The notes: generated from the sequence alone by a model not told the origin. A stretch of 64,000 nt of DNA from Microbulbifer sp. THAF38 (GCF_009363535.1 NZ_CP045369.1:4517001-4581000); one strand, 5' to 3'. Numbered from the stretch's first letter, positions 1-10,301 are shown. Translations and numbers: made by a program.

Positions 1-197
1 TATCTTTGTGGGCCGGATCTCTGCCGGGCACACTGAGGAGACCGCTGGGTTTATTTAAAATTAGAAGGGAAGAATCCTGATAAATGACCGATAAAAAAGG
101 CTCTGTTGGTGGGCAATATTTACGCATTAATTAACTCTTACAACCTGCTAAATGCTATTGCCCACACTCGGCGACAATATAAAATTATTATGGATGA
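1..197. other. Left edge, no certain gene
   Basis: Two plus-strand frames are open from the window edge, ending at TAA near 58 and TGA near 80. Either could be the last residues of a gene running toward metF, but both are too short to identify. The remainder is AT-rich and holds the inverted repeat listed separately. Confidence 0.4.
109..165 (-). terminator. Inverted repeat downstream of metF, possible terminator
   Basis: GTGGGCAATA (109-118) is repeated in inverse as TATTGCCCAC (156-165), a perfect 10-bp match around a 37-nt loop. Read on the minus strand, the direction of metF, the second arm is followed about 10 nt later by a run of six T. The long loop and the gap before the T-run make this an imperfect terminator. 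Confidence 0.35.
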
Positions 198-1037
198 CTA
201 TCGGGCCTTAAGGCCCAGGTCCTTTAAAATACTCTCTGAGGCACCAACCTGATTCATCGTATAAAAGTGCAATCCCGGTGCCCCCCCCTCCAATAAAGTT
301 TCACACAGGTCGGTAACCACTTCGAGCCCCAATTTACGTATATCATCCGGATTTCGATAACTCTCCATACGCTTTTTCAGCCAACGCGGAATTTCAGCAC
401 CGCAATTGCGAGAAAAACGCACTAAATTATCGAAGTTAATAATTGGCATAATCCCCGGATAGATTGGTGCGTCGATACCGGCTTTCTCACACTGATCTAT
501 AAAATAAAAATACGAATCCGGGTTATAGAAGTATTGGGTCATGGCACTATTCGCTCCCGCCTCAAACTTTCCTTTTAAATAACGTATTTCATCATCATAA
601 CTGTTGGATTCCGGATGAATTTCCGGGTAGGCGGCGACTTCCAGGTGGAAGTGATCGCCCGTATGGCGGCGAATAAAGGCCACCAACTCATTCGCATAGA
701 CCAGTTGCGCTACCGCACCCATCCCAGAGGGCATATCTCCACGCAGGGCGACGATCCGATTTACGTCGGCCTCTTTATAAGTATTTAACAATCCGAGAAT
801 CGTTTCTTCGTTGTCACCACCAAATGACAGGTGCGGCGCGATGGAAATACCATCTTTGCGCATACTGGTGACAATATTGGCGGTAGTTTCGCGGGTGGTA
901 CCGCCGGCGCCATAGGTGACGGAGAAAAATTCGGGATTAAACGCCTGTAAAGCCTCGCGGGTTTTATACAGCTTGGCGCGGCCTTCGGGGGTTTTGGGTG
1001 GGAAAAATTCGAAACTGATGCGAATGGGATTTTTCAT
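198..1037 (-). CDS. metF: 5,10-methylenetetrahydrofolate reductase
   Basis: MetF reduces 5,10-methylene-THF to 5-methyl-THF with FAD and NADH, supplying the methyl group for methionine synthesis. The 279-residue protein covers the whole TIM-barrel family (E. coli MetF is about 296). The N-terminal FEFFPPK motif carries the catalytic Glu (residue 10), and ALRGDMPSG near residues 97-105 forms part of the folate/FAD site. A GGAAA ribosome-binding site lies 6 nt before the ATG. It follows ahcY by 61 nt on the same strand and is probably the last gene of the sahR-metK-ahcY-metF methyl-cycle operon. Confidence 0.97.
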   Translation of the reverse strand: MKNPIRISFEFFPPKTPEGRAKLYKTREALQAFNPEFFSVTYGAGGTTRETTANIVTSMRKDGISIAPHLSFGGDNEETILGLLNTYKEADVNRIVALRGDMPSGMGAVAQLVYANELVAFIRRHTGDHFHLEVAAYPEIHPESNSYDDEIRYLKGKFEAGANSAMTQYFYNPDSYFYFIDQCEKAGIDAPIYPGIMPIINFDNLVRFSRNCGAEIPRWLKKRMESYRNPDDIRKLGLEVVTDLCETLLEGGAPGLHFYTMNQVGASESILKDLGLKAR

Positions 1038-1098
1038 TATATTTTCCAGGCCCTCCGAAATTCAGGTGCCGACACAGCCGGCACCTTCTATGAGGGTA

Positions 1099-2484
1099 TT
1101 AGTATTTATAGCTTTCAGGCTTGAATGGACCGTCGACAGAAACACCGATGTATTTGGCCTGCTCCTCGGTCATACGGGTGATCACACCATCGAAACCTTC
1201 CACCATATAGCGGGCCACTTCCTCGTCGAGATGCTTCGGCAGTACCTTGACGTAGAGTGCAGACACTTTTTGGTCGGAGGGCAGGTCGGCAAATTTCTCT
1301 TCAAACAGGTGAATTTGCGCGAGAACCTGGTTGGCAAATGAACCATCCATAATACGGCTGGGGTGGCCAGTGGCATTGCCAAGGTTTACCAGACGTCCTT
1401 CGGACAACAACAGCAAGTGGTCATTGGTTTCGCTATTGCGCACTATCTTGTGCACCTGGGGCTTCACTTCCTGCCACTCCCAGTTCTCGCGCATAAAGGC
1501 GGTATCGATTTCATTATCGAAGTGGCCGATATTGGAAACTACTGCGCCGCTCTTCAGTGCTGCAAGCATGTGCTTGTCACAGACATTGGCATTGCCAGTG
1601 GTGGTGACAATCAGGTCGGTATTGGCCAGCAGCGCTTTATTGATGCCTTCGGCAGTGCCGGTGTTGATACCGTCAATATAGGGAGAGACCAGCTCGAAAC
1701 CATCCATACAGGCCTGCATGGCACAGATGGGGTCCACTTCAGAAACCTTTACGATCATACCTTCCTGGCGCAGGGAAGCAGCGGAGCCTTTACCCACGTC
1801 ACCGTAACCGATAACCAACGCTTTCTTGCCCGCCAGCAGGTGGTCAGTGGCACGCTTGATGGCGTCATTCAGGCTGTGACGACAACCGTATTTATTGTCG
1901 TTTTTACTCTTGGTAACCGCATCGTTGACGTTGATCGCCGGAACCTTGAGGGTGCCATCGCGCAGCATTTCCTGCAGGCGGTGTACACCAGTAGTGGTTT
2001 CTTCGCTGATACCGTGGCAGTTGTTCAGAATACCGGGGTATTTGCGGTGCAAAAGCTCGGTCAGATCGCCACCGTCGTCCAGAATCATATTCGGGCGCCA
2101 GCCGGCAACATCGGCACCCACGGTGCGCTCCAGACACCACTCATATTCTTCCTCGGTTTCACCTTTCCAGGCAAACACAGGAATACCGCTGGCGGCGATA
2201 GCTGCAGCGGCGTGATCCTGAGTAGAGAAAATATTGCAGGAAGACCAGCGCACTTCCGCGCCCAGGGCGACCAGGGTTTCAATCAGCACCGCGGTCTGAA
2301 TGGTCATGTGGATACAGCCCATAATATGCGCGCCGGCGAGGGGCTGCTGCGCACGGTATTTCTCCCGCAGAGTCATCAGTGCCGGCATTTCACCTTCGGC
2401 AATCTCAATTTCACGGCGGCCCCAATCGGCCAGAGAGATATCCGCGATCTTAAAATCTTTAAATTCAGTGCTCATTTGATTCAT
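1099..2484 (-). CDS. ahcY: S-adenosylhomocysteine hydrolase
   Basis: AhcY splits S-adenosylhomocysteine, the product of methyltransferases, into adenosine and homocysteine using bound NAD. The 461 residues match the family. The Rossmann motif [13 protein letters not shown], the [13 protein letters not shown] segment and the C-terminal KPESYKY that reaches into the partner subunit are all present. Two ATG codons compete, at 2484 and 2475; the first has an A-rich weak ribosome-binding site and is chosen. It lies between metK and metF on the same strand. Having AhcY suggests direct SAH hydrolysis instead of the Pfs/LuxS route used by E. coli. Confidence 0.97.
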   Translation of the reverse strand: MNQMSTEFKDFKIADISLADWGRREIEIAEGEMPALMTLREKYRAQQPLAGAHIMGCIHMTIQTAVLIETLVALGAEVRWSSCNIFSTQDHAAAAIAASGIPVFAWKGETEEEYEWCLERTVGADVAGWRPNMILDDGGDLTELLHRKYPGILNNCHGISEETTTGVHRLQEMLRDGTLKVPAINVNDAVTKSKNDNKYGCRHSLNDAIKRATDHLLAGKKALVIGYGDVGKGSAASLRQEGMIVKVSEVDPICAMQACMDGFELVSPYIDGINTGTAEGINKALLANTDLIVTTTGNANVCDKHMLAALKSGAVVSNIGHFDNEIDTAFMRENWEWQEVKPQVHKIVRNSETNDHLLLLSEGRLVNLGNATGHPSRIMDGSFANQVLAQIHLFEEKFADLPSDQKVSALYVKVLPKHLDEEVARYMVEGFDGVITRMTEEQAKYIGVSVDGPFKPESYKY

Positions 2485-2520
2485 TCTTTTTCAGTTCCAA
2501 TCACATTCTTCTTACGCTAA

Positions 2521-2538
2521 GAGACGTCGTAACGCCTC
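2521..2538 (-). promoter_or_regulatory. Hairpin in the metK-ahcY gap
   Basis: On the minus-strand transcript GAGGCGU pairs with ACGUCUC (one G-U pair) around a UACG tetraloop, 37 nt before the ahcY start. No T-run follows, so it is not a normal terminator. It may set mRNA stability or the ratio of metK to ahcY expression. The GAGGAG next to it recalls the SAH riboswitch core, but the rest of that consensus is missing. Confidence 0.4.
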
Positions 2539-2579
2539 CTCACAACGGTCCCAGTGCGGAGCCGCAATTAACAAGGGAA

Positions 2580-3800
2580 TTACAGACCCGCCTGGGCACG
2601 CAGGGCATCAACCTTATCGGTCTTCTCCCAGGGGAAGGCGGTGAAGGTTTCACTGCGTGCCTGGCCGTTGCCATCCACCCAGTCATAGGTGTGGGTAAAC
2701 GGGTCGCGACCAAAGTGGCCGTAAGCCGCAGTCAGCTGATACATGGGGTGCAGCAGGTCGAGGGATTTTGAAATGGCATAGGGCCGCAAATCGAAATTCT
2801 CGCGCACCAGCTCCACCAGTTTCTCTTCGGAAACCACGCCTGTGCCAAAGGTATTGATGGCAACCGAGGTGGGCTCGGCAACGCCGATGGCATAGGACAC
2901 CTGAATCTCACAGCGCTTGGCCAGGCCTGCGGCGACAATATTCTTGGCCACATAGCGACCGGCATAGGCCGCAGAACGGTCCACTTTGGACGGGTCCTTA
3001 CCGGAGAAGGCACCACCACCATGACGCGCGGAACCGCCGTAGGTATCCACAATAATTTTGCGCCCGGTCAGACCACAGTCACCGACGGGACCGCCAATCA
3101 CAAAGTTACCGGTGGGGTTAATATGGAATTTGGTGTCCTTGTGTAGCCACTCTGTCGGCAGGGTGTGATGTACGATCAACTCCATCACCGCATCGCGCAG
3201 ATCCGCCTGGCTTACATCGGGATTGTGCTGGGTGGAGAGTACCACCGCATCGATAGCGCAGGGGCGACCCTGCTCGTCGTAGCGGAAAGTGAGCTGGCTC
3301 TTGGCATCCGGGCGCAACCAGGGCAGCAGGCCGGACTTACGCGCCTCAGCCTGACGCTCCACCAAGCGGTGGGAATAATAGATGGGCGCCGGCATAAAAG
3401 TCGGCGTTTCATTAGTGGCATAACCAAACATCAGGCCCTGGTCGCCGGCACCCTGGTCTTCCGGCTTGGCGCGATCGACACCCTGGGCAATATCCAGGGA
3501 CTGCTTGCCGATAACGTTGATCACACCACAGGTCTCCCCGTCGTAACCCACGTCGGAGGAGGTGTAGCCGATATCGGTAATCACCTTGCGCACCAGTTCC
3601 TCCAGGTCGACCCAGGCGGAGGTGGAGATTTCCCCGGCAATAATCGCGATACCGGTCTTTACCAGAGTTTCACAGGCAACGCGCGCCTGCTTGTCACGAG
3701 CCAACAGAGCATCCAATACCGCGTCGGAAATCTGGTCGGCGATTTTATCCGGGTGCCCTTCAGACACGGATTCCGAGGTAAACAGTTTGTATTCACTCAT
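2580..3800 (-). CDS. metK: S-adenosylmethionine synthetase
   Basis: MetK makes S-adenosylmethionine from methionine and ATP. The family signatures [13 protein letters not shown] near the N-terminus, [12 protein letters not shown] in the centre and [19 protein letters not shown] in the C-terminal half are intact. The ATG at 3800 is chosen because GGAGA sits 7 nt upstream and [11 protein letters not shown] is the usual N-terminus; the frame stays open further upstream to 3839. The protein has 406 residues. It lies between sahR and ahcY on the same strand, so SAM synthesis and SAH removal are likely co-transcribed. Confidence 0.97.
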   Translation of the reverse strand: MSEYKLFTSESVSEGHPDKIADQISDAVLDALLARDKQARVACETLVKTGIAIIAGEISTSAWVDLEELVRKVITDIGYTSSDVGYDGETCGVINVIGKQSLDIAQGVDRAKPEDQGAGDQGLMFGYATNETPTFMPAPIYYSHRLVERQAEARKSGLLPWLRPDAKSQLTFRYDEQGRPCAIDAVVLSTQHNPDVSQADLRDAVMELIVHHTLPTEWLHKDTKFHINPTGNFVIGGPVGDCGLTGRKIIVDTYGGSARHGGGAFSGKDPSKVDRSAAYAGRYVAKNIVAAGLAKRCEIQVSYAIGVAEPTSVAINTFGTGVVSEEKLVELVRENFDLRPYAISKSLDLLHPMYQLTAAYGHFGRDPFTHTYDWVDGNGQARSETFTAFPWEKTDKVDALRAQAGL

Positions 3801-3869
3801 GTGAGAGTCTCCATGTGTTCCGCCGCGGGCGGTTAGCAAAATTCTGGGCCTGACAGTCGACTGCAGTCG

Positions 3870-4826
3870 TCAGGGTTTTACAAATTCTCTGATCTGAATC
3901 TGAAAGCCATTGCGCAGCGCACTGTAGACACTGCGGCCATCACTTAAACCGGCAGCTTGCGCCCACTGGCTCAGCTGTTCGGGGGCAAATCCCAGCCATA
4001 GATCACCGCAGGCTTCCCGCGCCCAGTCCTGACCGTGCTCCTGTAACTCTGCCACCAGTAACTGGCCACCGCTTTTCAGGGCTCCCTGCAAGTCCTGGAA
4101 AATCTGCGCGGGATCAGGGGTATGGTGCAGCACCATATTCACCACGATGCTGTCGGCGCTGACTGGGCGTGCAGCAGCCGCACGGGTATCACCACAGACA
4201 AATTCGATATTGGCCAGATCCTGCTCATCGGCAAATGCCTGGGCACGCTCCAACATAGCCGAGGACAGATCTAACGCAGTGACTGTGGCAAAGCGCAGGG
4301 ACAACTCCTGTAGGAACTCCCCCTCGCCTGGCCCCACTTCCAGGGCGTGGCGGCCAGAATTGAGCAGCTGCGCCACCTGGGGGCCATACACGCTGTAACT
4401 GGCGATCAGCTCCTGCTGCTCGCGGAAGCGATTGCCATAATCTGCAAAGAAGCGGCGTGAGGCTTCGGCGCGCTCCTCCGAGATACGCGCCACCGATTGA
4501 GCCCGCGCGTCTGATAGCGGCAACTGGTCCAGGTTGGCGAACAGCTGAGCAAGCAGCGCTGTGCTACCTGTGCGCCGGTAAAAGAGGTTGTTGCCCTCGC
4601 GGCGCTTGCTCACCAACCCCGCTTGGGCAAGCACCTTTAGGTGGTGACTCAGGGCCGGTTGGCGCAGATCAAAAATTCGGCAGAGCTCCAGCACGCTGTA
4701 GGAGTCCTGGCTGAGCAGACGCAATATCTCCAGGCGCAGGGGATCGCCCGCCGCTTTTAGGGTCGCCGCCAGTTGGGTAATTTCCGCGCTGGTGCCGGAT
4801 TGAGAAATGGGCTGGATTTCAGACAT
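3870..4826 (-). CDS. sahR: SahR-type ArsR repressor fused to a methyltransferase-like domain
   Basis: Residues about 10-90 form an ArsR winged helix, with the recognition segment LRQPALSHHLKVLAQAGLV. Residues about 150-310 form a class I SAM-methyltransferase fold, with ALEVGPGEGEF as motif I and VTALDLSSAMLERA after it. This architecture next to metK-ahcY-metF matches SahR, the proteobacterial regulator reported to sense S-adenosylhomocysteine. The second domain is therefore probably a ligand sensor, though enzymatic activity cannot be excluded. A GTG at 4847 is an alternative start with AGGG just before it; the ATG at 4826 gives the more usual N-terminus. A palindromic operator lies immediately upstream, which suggests self-regulation. 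Confidence 0.82.
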   Translation of the reverse strand: MSEIQPISQSGTSAEITQLAATLKAAGDPLRLEILRLLSQDSYSVLELCRIFDLRQPALSHHLKVLAQAGLVSKRREGNNLFYRRTGSTALLAQLFANLDQLPLSDARAQSVARISEERAEASRRFFADYGNRFREQQELIASYSVYGPQVAQLLNSGRHALEVGPGEGEFLQELSLRFATVTALDLSSAMLERAQAFADEQDLANIEFVCGDTRAAAARPVSADSIVVNMVLHHTPDPAQIFQDLQGALKSGGQLLVAELQEHGQDWAREACGDLWLGFAPEQLSQWAQAAGLSDGRSVYSALRNGFQIQIREFVKP

Positions 4827-4854
4827 GCGGACGAGTCTATCAGGCACATCACCC

Positions 4855-4904
4855 TATATCAAAGAACTTTGATATAGCTTTATAAAATTATTTTGATGTA
4901 GCTG
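4855..4904. promoter_or_regulatory. Candidate SahR operator: palindrome plus repeated half-site
   Basis: TATATCAAAG, AA, CTTTGATATA is a perfect 22-bp palindrome at 4855-4876. A related half, TTTTGATGTAGCTG at 4891-4904, repeats CTTTGATATAGCTT (4867-4880) at a spacing of 24 nt. The block lies in the AT-rich gap between sahR and tkt, close to the sahR start. An ArsR-family dimer would be expected to bind such a site. It could control the methyl-cycle operon and possibly touch the divergent tkt promoter. Confidence 0.75.
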
Positions 4905-5080
4905 CTTGTGACCACCATCTGCACATAAACCTGGGCAATTGTTGCTTCACTTAATAGCAATTTCCCCTGCAAGCCTTTGCGTGAGGCACGCCTTTACGGG
5001 AAAATACGCCCCCATTTTGTTGCTGTGGGAAAAGCTTGTAGAGCGCCCTGCAGCCATCCGAAAATCAGAGAGTTCTTCCT

Positions 5081-7081
5081 ATGTCTTCTACTCCCTCTCG
5101 CACAGACAAGGCCAACGCTATCCGCGCCCTGTCTATGGACGCCGTCCAGAAAGCCAACAGCGGCCACCCCGGTGCGCCTATGGGTATGGCGGATATCGCC
5201 GAAGTGCTGTGGAATGACTACCTGAAGCACAACCCGGCCAACCCCGAGTGGGCCGACCGCGACCGCTTTGTGCTTTCCAACGGCCACGGCTCCATGCTGC
5301 TGTACTCGCTGCTGCACTTGTCCGGCTACGACCTGCCGATCGAAGAGCTGAAAAATTTCCGCCAGATGCACTCCAAGACTCCGGGCCACCCGGAGTATGG
5401 TTACGCGCCGGGCGTTGAAACCACTACCGGGCCTCTCGGCCAGGGTATTACCAATGCCGTCGGTATGGCATTGGCCGAAAAAGTACTAGCCGCACAATTC
5501 AACCGTCCGGGTTACGAGCTGGTCGACCACCACACCTATGTATTTATGGGTGACGGCTGTTTGATGGAAGGTGTTTCCCACGAGGCCTGCTCCCTGGCCG
5601 GCACCCTGGGTCTTGGCAAACTGATCGCTTTCTACGATGACAACGGCATCTCCATCGACGGAGAAGTGGAAGGCTGGTTTACCGACGACACGCCCAAGCG
5701 CTTCGAATCCTATGGCTGGCACGTAATCCCCAATGTGGATGGCCACGACGCCACCGCTATTAAAGCCGCCATCGAAGAAGCTCGCACCAATAGCGACAAG
5801 CCCACCATTATCTGCTGTAAAACCGTGATCGGCTTCGGCTCCCCCAACAAACAGGGTCGCGAGGAATGTCACGGCGCACCTCTGGGTGATGACGAAATTG
5901 CCCTGGTCCGCGAAACCCTCGGCTGGGCGCACGCCCCCTTCGAAATCCCCGCGGAGATTTATGCCGACTGGGACGCCAAACCCAAAGGTGAAGCGCAAGA
6001 AGACGAATGGAAAGACATTTTTGCCGACTACCGTGAAGAGTTCCCCGAGCTGGCCGCCGAGTTTGAACGCCGTATGAGTGGCGAACTGCCCGCAGACTTC
6101 CTCGCAAAAGCCGATGACTACATCCAACAGTGCCAGGATGATGCGCAGAAAATCGCCTCGCGTAAGGCGAGCCAGAATGCACTGAACGCCTACGGCCCGC
6201 TGCTGCCGGAATTCCTCGGTGGTTCCGCCGATCTGGCGGGCTCCAACCTCACCATCTGGTCCGGCTCCAAGGGCGTCAGCGCCGAAGACGCCTCTGGTAA
6301 CTATGTTTACTACGGCGTGCGTGAATTCGGCATGAGCGCCATGATGAACGGCATCGCCCTACACGGCGGTTTCGTCCCCTATGGCGCCACTTTCCTGATG
6401 TTTATGGAATACGCCCGCAACGCCGTGCGCATGGCCGCACTGATGAAGCAACGCGTGATCTTTGTCTACACCCACGACTCCATCGGCCTCGGTGAAGATG
6501 GACCCACCCACCAGCCGGTTGAGCAGCTGAGCGCTTTGCGTTCTACCCCCAATCTGCACACCTGGCGCCCCTGTGATGCCACCGAATCCGCAGTAAGTTG
6601 GAAAATGGCTATCTCACGTAAAAATGGCCCCAGCACCCTGGTATTCAGCCGCCAGGGCCTGGCGCCGCAACCGCGCAATGCCGCACAGCTGGCCCAGGTA
6701 GAGAAGGGCGGGTATGTACTGTCCGACTGTGACGGCACCCCGGAAGCGATCATTATCGCCACCGGCTCCGAGGTGGAACTGGCCATGGCCGCCCAAGAGA
6801 AGCTCGCGGGCAAGAAGGTGCGTGTGGTATCCATGCCCTGCGCCGAAGCCTTTATGGAGCAGGACGAGTCCTACCGCGAATCGGTACTGCCCTCCGCCGT
6901 GCGCGCACGCGTGGCCGTAGAGGCCAGCCACCAGGATTACTGGTATAAGTTCGTCGGCTTTGACGGCGCCATTATCGGCATGAGCAGCTTCGGTGAGTCC
7001 GCCCCCGGCGGCGAGCTGATGCGCCACTTCGGTTTCACCGTGGAAAATGTGGTGGAAACCGTCGAGAAAGTGCTGAACTAA
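5081..7081 (+). CDS. tkt: Transketolase
   Basis: Transketolase moves two-carbon ketol units in the non-oxidative pentose phosphate pathway using thiamine diphosphate and a divalent metal. The 666 residues match the enterobacterial and pseudomonad enzymes. [17 protein letters not shown] lies near the N-terminus, the cofactor motif GDGCLMEG to DDNGISIDG spans residues about 155-190, and [18 protein letters not shown] is in the second domain. The start ATG follows AGAGAG. It diverges from sahR and is followed by epd after 89 nt; the two are probably co-transcribed. Confidence 0.97.
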   Translation: MSSTPSRTDKANAIRALSMDAVQKANSGHPGAPMGMADIAEVLWNDYLKHNPANPEWADRDRFVLSNGHGSMLLYSLLHLSGYDLPIEELKNFRQMHSKTPGHPEYGYAPGVETTTGPLGQGITNAVGMALAEKVLAAQFNRPGYELVDHHTYVFMGDGCLMEGVSHEACSLAGTLGLGKLIAFYDDNGISIDGEVEGWFTDDTPKRFESYGWHVIPNVDGHDATAIKAAIEEARTNSDKPTIICCKTVIGFGSPNKQGREECHGAPLGDDEIALVRETLGWAHAPFEIPAEIYADWDAKPKGEAQEDEWKDIFADYREEFPELAAEFERRMSGELPADFLAKADDYIQQCQDDAQKIASRKASQNALNAYGPLLPEFLGGSADLAGSNLTIWSGSKGVSAEDASGNYVYYGVREFGMSAMMNGIALHGGFVPYGATFLMFMEYARNAVRMAALMKQRVIFVYTHDSIGLGEDGPTHQPVEQLSALRSTPNLHTWRPCDATESAVSWKMAISRKNGPSTLVFSRQGLAPQPRNAAQLAQVEKGGYVLSDCDGTPEAIIIATGSEVELAMAAQEKLAGKKVRVVSMPCAEAFMEQDESYRESVLPSAVRARVAVEASHQDYWYKFVGFDGAIIGMSSFGESAPGGELMRHFGFTVENVVETVEKVLN

Positions 7082-7092
7082 TTTCAGCACTC

Positions 7093-7139
7093 TAGCCGGG
7101 CGCCCCTTGCATACAACATCGCGAGGGGCGTCTCGGCTA
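7093..7139 (+). other. Long stem-loop between tkt and epd
   Basis: TAGCCG (7093-7098) pairs with CGGCTA (7134-7139), and inside it CGCCCCTTGC (7101-7110) pairs with GCGAGGGGCG (7121-7130) with one mismatch. No T-run follows. The structure lies 11 nt after the tkt stop and about 30 nt before epd, so it may protect the tkt mRNA end or reduce read-through into epd. Confidence 0.5.
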
Positions 7140-7170
7140 CGCCTTCAATTCCTATCCGGCATGTACCGCT

Positions 7171-8202
7171 ATGACCACCCGACTCGCCATTAATGGCTAT
7201 GGCCGCATCGGCCGCTCCGTTCTACGCGCTCTGTACGAATCCGGCGCCCGCGATAAACTGCAGATTGTCGCCATCAACGAGCTGGCAGACTGCGCCACTA
7301 TCGGCCACCTTACCAAGTACGATTCGGTACACGGTCGCTTCGCCGGTGATGTCTCTGTGGAAAATGACACGCTAACGGTTAATGGCGATTCCATCGCAGT
7401 CACACATTTCGAGCGGTTGGAAGACCTAAATTGGCGTGAAGAGAATGTCGATATCGTGCTTGAATGCACCGGTAGTTTTAAAGAGCGGCGCTGTGCCGAA
7501 CTTCACCTGGCCGCGGGGGCAAAGAAAGTTTTATTCTCCCAGCCCGCCAGCCGCGATGTGGATGCCACCATTGTTTATGGGGTTAACGATCACACCCTGA
7601 ACGGCAATGAAACTATTATTTCTGCCGCCTCCTGCACCACCAATTGCAGCGTGCCGGTAATCGCAGCGCTCGACAAGGCGTTTGGTATAGAAGCGGGCGT
7701 GCTGACCACTATCCACTCCGCCATGAACGATCAGCCGGTAAGCGATGCCTATCACCACACCGATTTAAGAAAAACACGCTCCGCCGTTACCTCAATTATT
7801 CCCGTCGACACCGCACTCGCCCGCGGCATCGAGCGCATATTGCCGCACTTATTTGGAAAGTTCGAAGCCCAGGCTATGCGCGTACCCACGGTCAATGTCT
7901 CCGCTATTGATCTATCGGTTCAATTACAAAAAGACGTAAGTCAAAGTGAGATCAACGCTTTACTAAAATCCACAGCCGCGACAGAGTTTAAAGGCGTACT
8001 CGGCTTCACCGAAGAACCCCTCGCCTCCTGCGATTTTAATCACGACCCGCGCTCGGGAATTATTGATGCCAGCCAGACTCGGGTTGCCGGCGGAAAATTA
8101 GTGAAGATATTGATTTGGTTTGATAATGAATGGGGGTTTGCGAATCGGATGTTGGATGTGGCTTCGAAATTAACAAACAAGAAAAACTATCACTTAGACT
8201 AA
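7171..8202 (+). CDS. epd: D-erythrose-4-phosphate dehydrogenase
   Basis: Epd oxidises erythrose 4-phosphate to 4-phosphoerythronate, the first step toward pyridoxal 5'-phosphate. The 343 residues show the GAPDH fold: the NAD-binding INGYGRIGR at the N-terminus and the active-site ASCTTNC with its catalytic Cys. The [14 protein letters not shown] segment and the INELAD run follow E. coli Epd more closely than glycolytic GAPDH, but a GAPDH activity cannot be ruled out. No clear ribosome-binding site precedes the ATG. Transketolase, its upstream neighbour, is a source of erythrose 4-phosphate. The expected next gene, pgk, is absent. Confidence 0.9.
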   Translation: MTTRLAINGYGRIGRSVLRALYESGARDKLQIVAINELADCATIGHLTKYDSVHGRFAGDVSVENDTLTVNGDSIAVTHFERLEDLNWREENVDIVLECTGSFKERRCAELHLAAGAKKVLFSQPASRDVDATIVYGVNDHTLNGNETIISAASCTTNCSVPVIAALDKAFGIEAGVLTTIHSAMNDQPVSDAYHHTDLRKTRSAVTSIIPVDTALARGIERILPHLFGKFEAQAMRVPTVNVSAIDLSVQLQKDVSQSEINALLKSTAATEFKGVLGFTEEPLASCDFNHDPRSGIIDASQTRVAGGKLVKILIWFDNEWGFANRMLDVASKLTNKKNYHLD

Positions 8203-8226
8203 AAATCTTCAGATGCTTCAACATCA

Positions 8227-8271
8227 AAAAAGGGCATCGATTTTCTTAGCATTTAAAAAAAATCGATGCCC
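8227..8271 (-). terminator. Intrinsic terminator of the first island lipoprotein
   Basis: GGGCATCGATTTT (8232-8244) and AAAATCGATGCCC (8259-8271) form a perfect 13-bp stem. Read on the minus strand it is followed directly by TTTTTT, so it terminates the lipoprotein gene at 8307. It also lies just beyond the epd stop and may weakly stop plus-strand transcription, but no T-run exists on that side. Confidence 0.85.
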
Positions 8272-8306
8272 AATCAACATAAAATCTGATCTACTACCTA
8301 ATCAAT

Positions 8307-10301
8307 TTAGTTTTCAGTATTAAATTTTCTATAAGAATGAAAAAACCAAGCATCACGAAGTAAGTGACCACCAGGATCAGAAAAATCAATCAACTGATCT
8401 CTATATTTATCGGCAAAAAAGGTTTGATGATAGTTAAACCAATAATGCCCTGCCTCATCAATCTGATATAGCTCCCAGTCTCTTTCAAGATATAAAGCAC
8501 AATCTGCATTATCTAGAGTATCCCAAGAGTCTGGAACACAAAACTCAGAGTCATTGCGATAAGTTCGGATCAATAGCCTTCCATTATCTGCTACCTTCCA
8601 AAGTCCTATTTGTACAAGTGGCTCTTCATCTTCTATAACACCATCACTGTCATTATCCCTTAAAGATCTAATTTCCACTGTACCATCTGATTTATATTCT
8701 TCACTATATTCATCTAAGGGCCCAAAAAAGTTAGGCTCAAAATAATGCTTGCCTATTATTTCATCTTTATTCCACCCGGATATTTCTTTAAGGAGAATTG
8801 AGCCTCTAGATCCCACTACCGTTCTATTAGCAGATTTCTCCATTACAGACGCGTATAGGATTTCATCCTTAGAATGATCGGTAAGTGCATAAACATAGGA
8901 CAAATCTTCAGAGATATTAATAACTAATCGGTTATTATCATCTACGCTCCAGCTTCCAGAAATATCGCTCTCAGTTATCTCGCCACTTCCTGAAACAATA
9001 GGCATTATTATTGAGGTACGTCCACCACTATCAAAGTCACCCAGCAAGCCTAGCTTTATTGAACCAACAGTAGAACCTTGCCACAAACCCTCGATTGGAT
9101 CCCTAATTTCCCCTTCTTTTTCAGGTATTGAAAAACTATATTCACGACCAATCAGTAATACATCTTTAGGATCCAGCACCCCTGCTGAGCGTACAGCCGA
9201 GCCTAAAATATAGCCAGCTTTTGTTTCCTCTGATTTATCTTGAACGGAATCAGGATAACCTAAAGTATCAAGTGTTTCGAATACGACAGTGCTGTGATTC
9301 TTGTCATCTGTCACCCACAATAATCGTTTAAGCTCTCTTTTTCTATCTACCCAAATATTCCTATCATCAATATTCTCTATGACTCCATCAGTTATGGTTT
9401 GAGCGGCCTCTAGCCTGATGCCATCAATTTCTTGAGTCCAGCTTAGGTCAATAATTCCACTTGAGTATATATATGTACCCGACCCATCCTCATTTAACGT
9501 AAGTTGTATATCTGGGTATTGTATATAATAAGTATCAGCGATAGGTTGCAATCTATTTGGAGATATATTAACTAAATTTAAATCTAGAGCTATATCCGCC
9601 TTAATATCTTCAAATAAATCAGTAAACTGAGTTTCCATCAGATTTACATACTTAGAAGATTGCTCGAAATCTTTCGCATATTGATAAGTATCCTGTACTT
9701 CCGAAGGAAGAGCTATACCCTTATCTGAGTATTCTATAAAGAATTTAAGTGAGGCTGCTACGGCAAGAGCTCTTTCGCTATTAATTCTTTTTAGTGCTTG
9801 CTGTAATTCCAGCTGAGTACTTACCTCAGTATCCTCTTCTATTTCCAAAAGTGCAGAAATTGAAGTTGAAAGACTACTAATATTGACTGAATGATGTTCA
9901 GATTTTTCTAATACGCCGTCTTCACCTGCATATTCAATTAATGAGCTTAGAGACCCCAGCACCGTGGCAAACTGGACTCTCCTATTATCTGATGAGTAAG
10001 CTACGGCTTTCACTATGCTTTCGGCTTCTGTTTCAGGCACTTCAATATCAATTGAATAGTTACCCTTACTATCAGATTCAGTTGAGACTTGAGTATCGCC
10101 GATGGCGAAATCTATCTTTGCGTTGGATACAGGTCCATCTACTATCTTCCCCTCAATTGTGAGGCCAATAGTATTTTCGGTTGTTCCTCCGCTGCCTCCA
10201 CTGCCTCCGCTGCCTCCGCTGCCTCCGCTGCCTCCGCTGCATGCGGCCAGTAGGCTAAGAGCACAAATTCCTATTGACCTAAAAAGTCCATGTCGATACA
10301 T
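8307..10301 (-). CDS. Large island lipoprotein A with carboxypeptidase-regulatory-like and EF-hand-like segments
   Basis: I do not recognise a described family over the full 664 residues. The signal peptide ends in the lipobox LLAAC, giving acylated Cys21. A Ser-Gly-Gly repeat linker follows (about 22-39). A beta-sandwich segment of carboxypeptidase-regulatory type (about 45-110) then carries the GNYSIDIE signature. Near residues 555-575 is a calcium-loop pattern, DNDSDGVIEDEE, followed by a conserved tail with two Cys around a WD motif. TAAGGAGAG precedes the ATG by about 10 nt. The +2 residue is Ser, consistent with an outer-membrane lipoprotein. The gene is AT-rich relative to its flanks and paralogous to the gene at 10973-12973. 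Confidence 0.8.
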   Translation of the reverse strand: MYRHGLFRSIGICALSLLAACSGGSGGSGGSGGSGGSGGTTENTIGLTIEGKIVDGPVSNAKIDFAIGDTQVSTESDSKGNYSIDIEVPETEAESIVKAVAYSSDNRRVQFATVLGSLSSLIEYAGEDGVLEKSEHHSVNISSLSTSISALLEIEEDTEVSTQLELQQALKRINSERALAVAASLKFFIEYSDKGIALPSEVQDTYQYAKDFEQSSKYVNLMETQFTDLFEDIKADIALDLNLVNISPNRLQPIADTYYIQYPDIQLTLNEDGSGTYIYSSGIIDLSWTQEIDGIRLEAAQTITDGVIENIDDRNIWVDRKRELKRLLWVTDDKNHSTVVFETLDTLGYPDSVQDKSEETKAGYILGSAVRSAGVLDPKDVLLIGREYSFSIPEKEGEIRDPIEGLWQGSTVGSIKLGLLGDFDSGGRTSIIMPIVSGSGEITESDISGSWSVDDNNRLVINISEDLSYVYALTDHSKDEILYASVMEKSANRTVVGSRGSILLKEISGWNKDEIIGKHYFEPNFFGPLDEYSEEYKSDGTVEIRSLRDNDSDGVIEDEEPLVQIGLWKVADNGRLLIRTYRNDSEFCVPDSWDTLDNADCALYLERDWELYQIDEAGHYWFNYHQTFFADKYRDQLIDFSDPGGHLLRDAWFFHSYRKFNTEN
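10186..10239 (-). repeat. Six tandem 9-bp units coding a Ser-Gly-Gly linker
   Basis: CCTCCGCTG is repeated six times, five exact and one with a single G-to-A change, directly after the lipobox of lipoprotein A. Each unit codes one Gly-Ser-Gly step, so slippage would change linker length by three residues without shifting the frame. Confidence 0.95.

Noticed and set aside
1363..2520. Long plus-strand open frame opposite ahcY (385 codons)
   Set aside because: It is fully antisense to a strongly conserved gene and its translation matches no family; it is a codon-bias shadow.
2485..2579. SAH riboswitch upstream of ahcY
   Set aside because: GAGGAG followed by GCGTTACGACG resembles the start of the consensus, but the CCAGGCUCG arm and the GGCGCUCA segment are absent.
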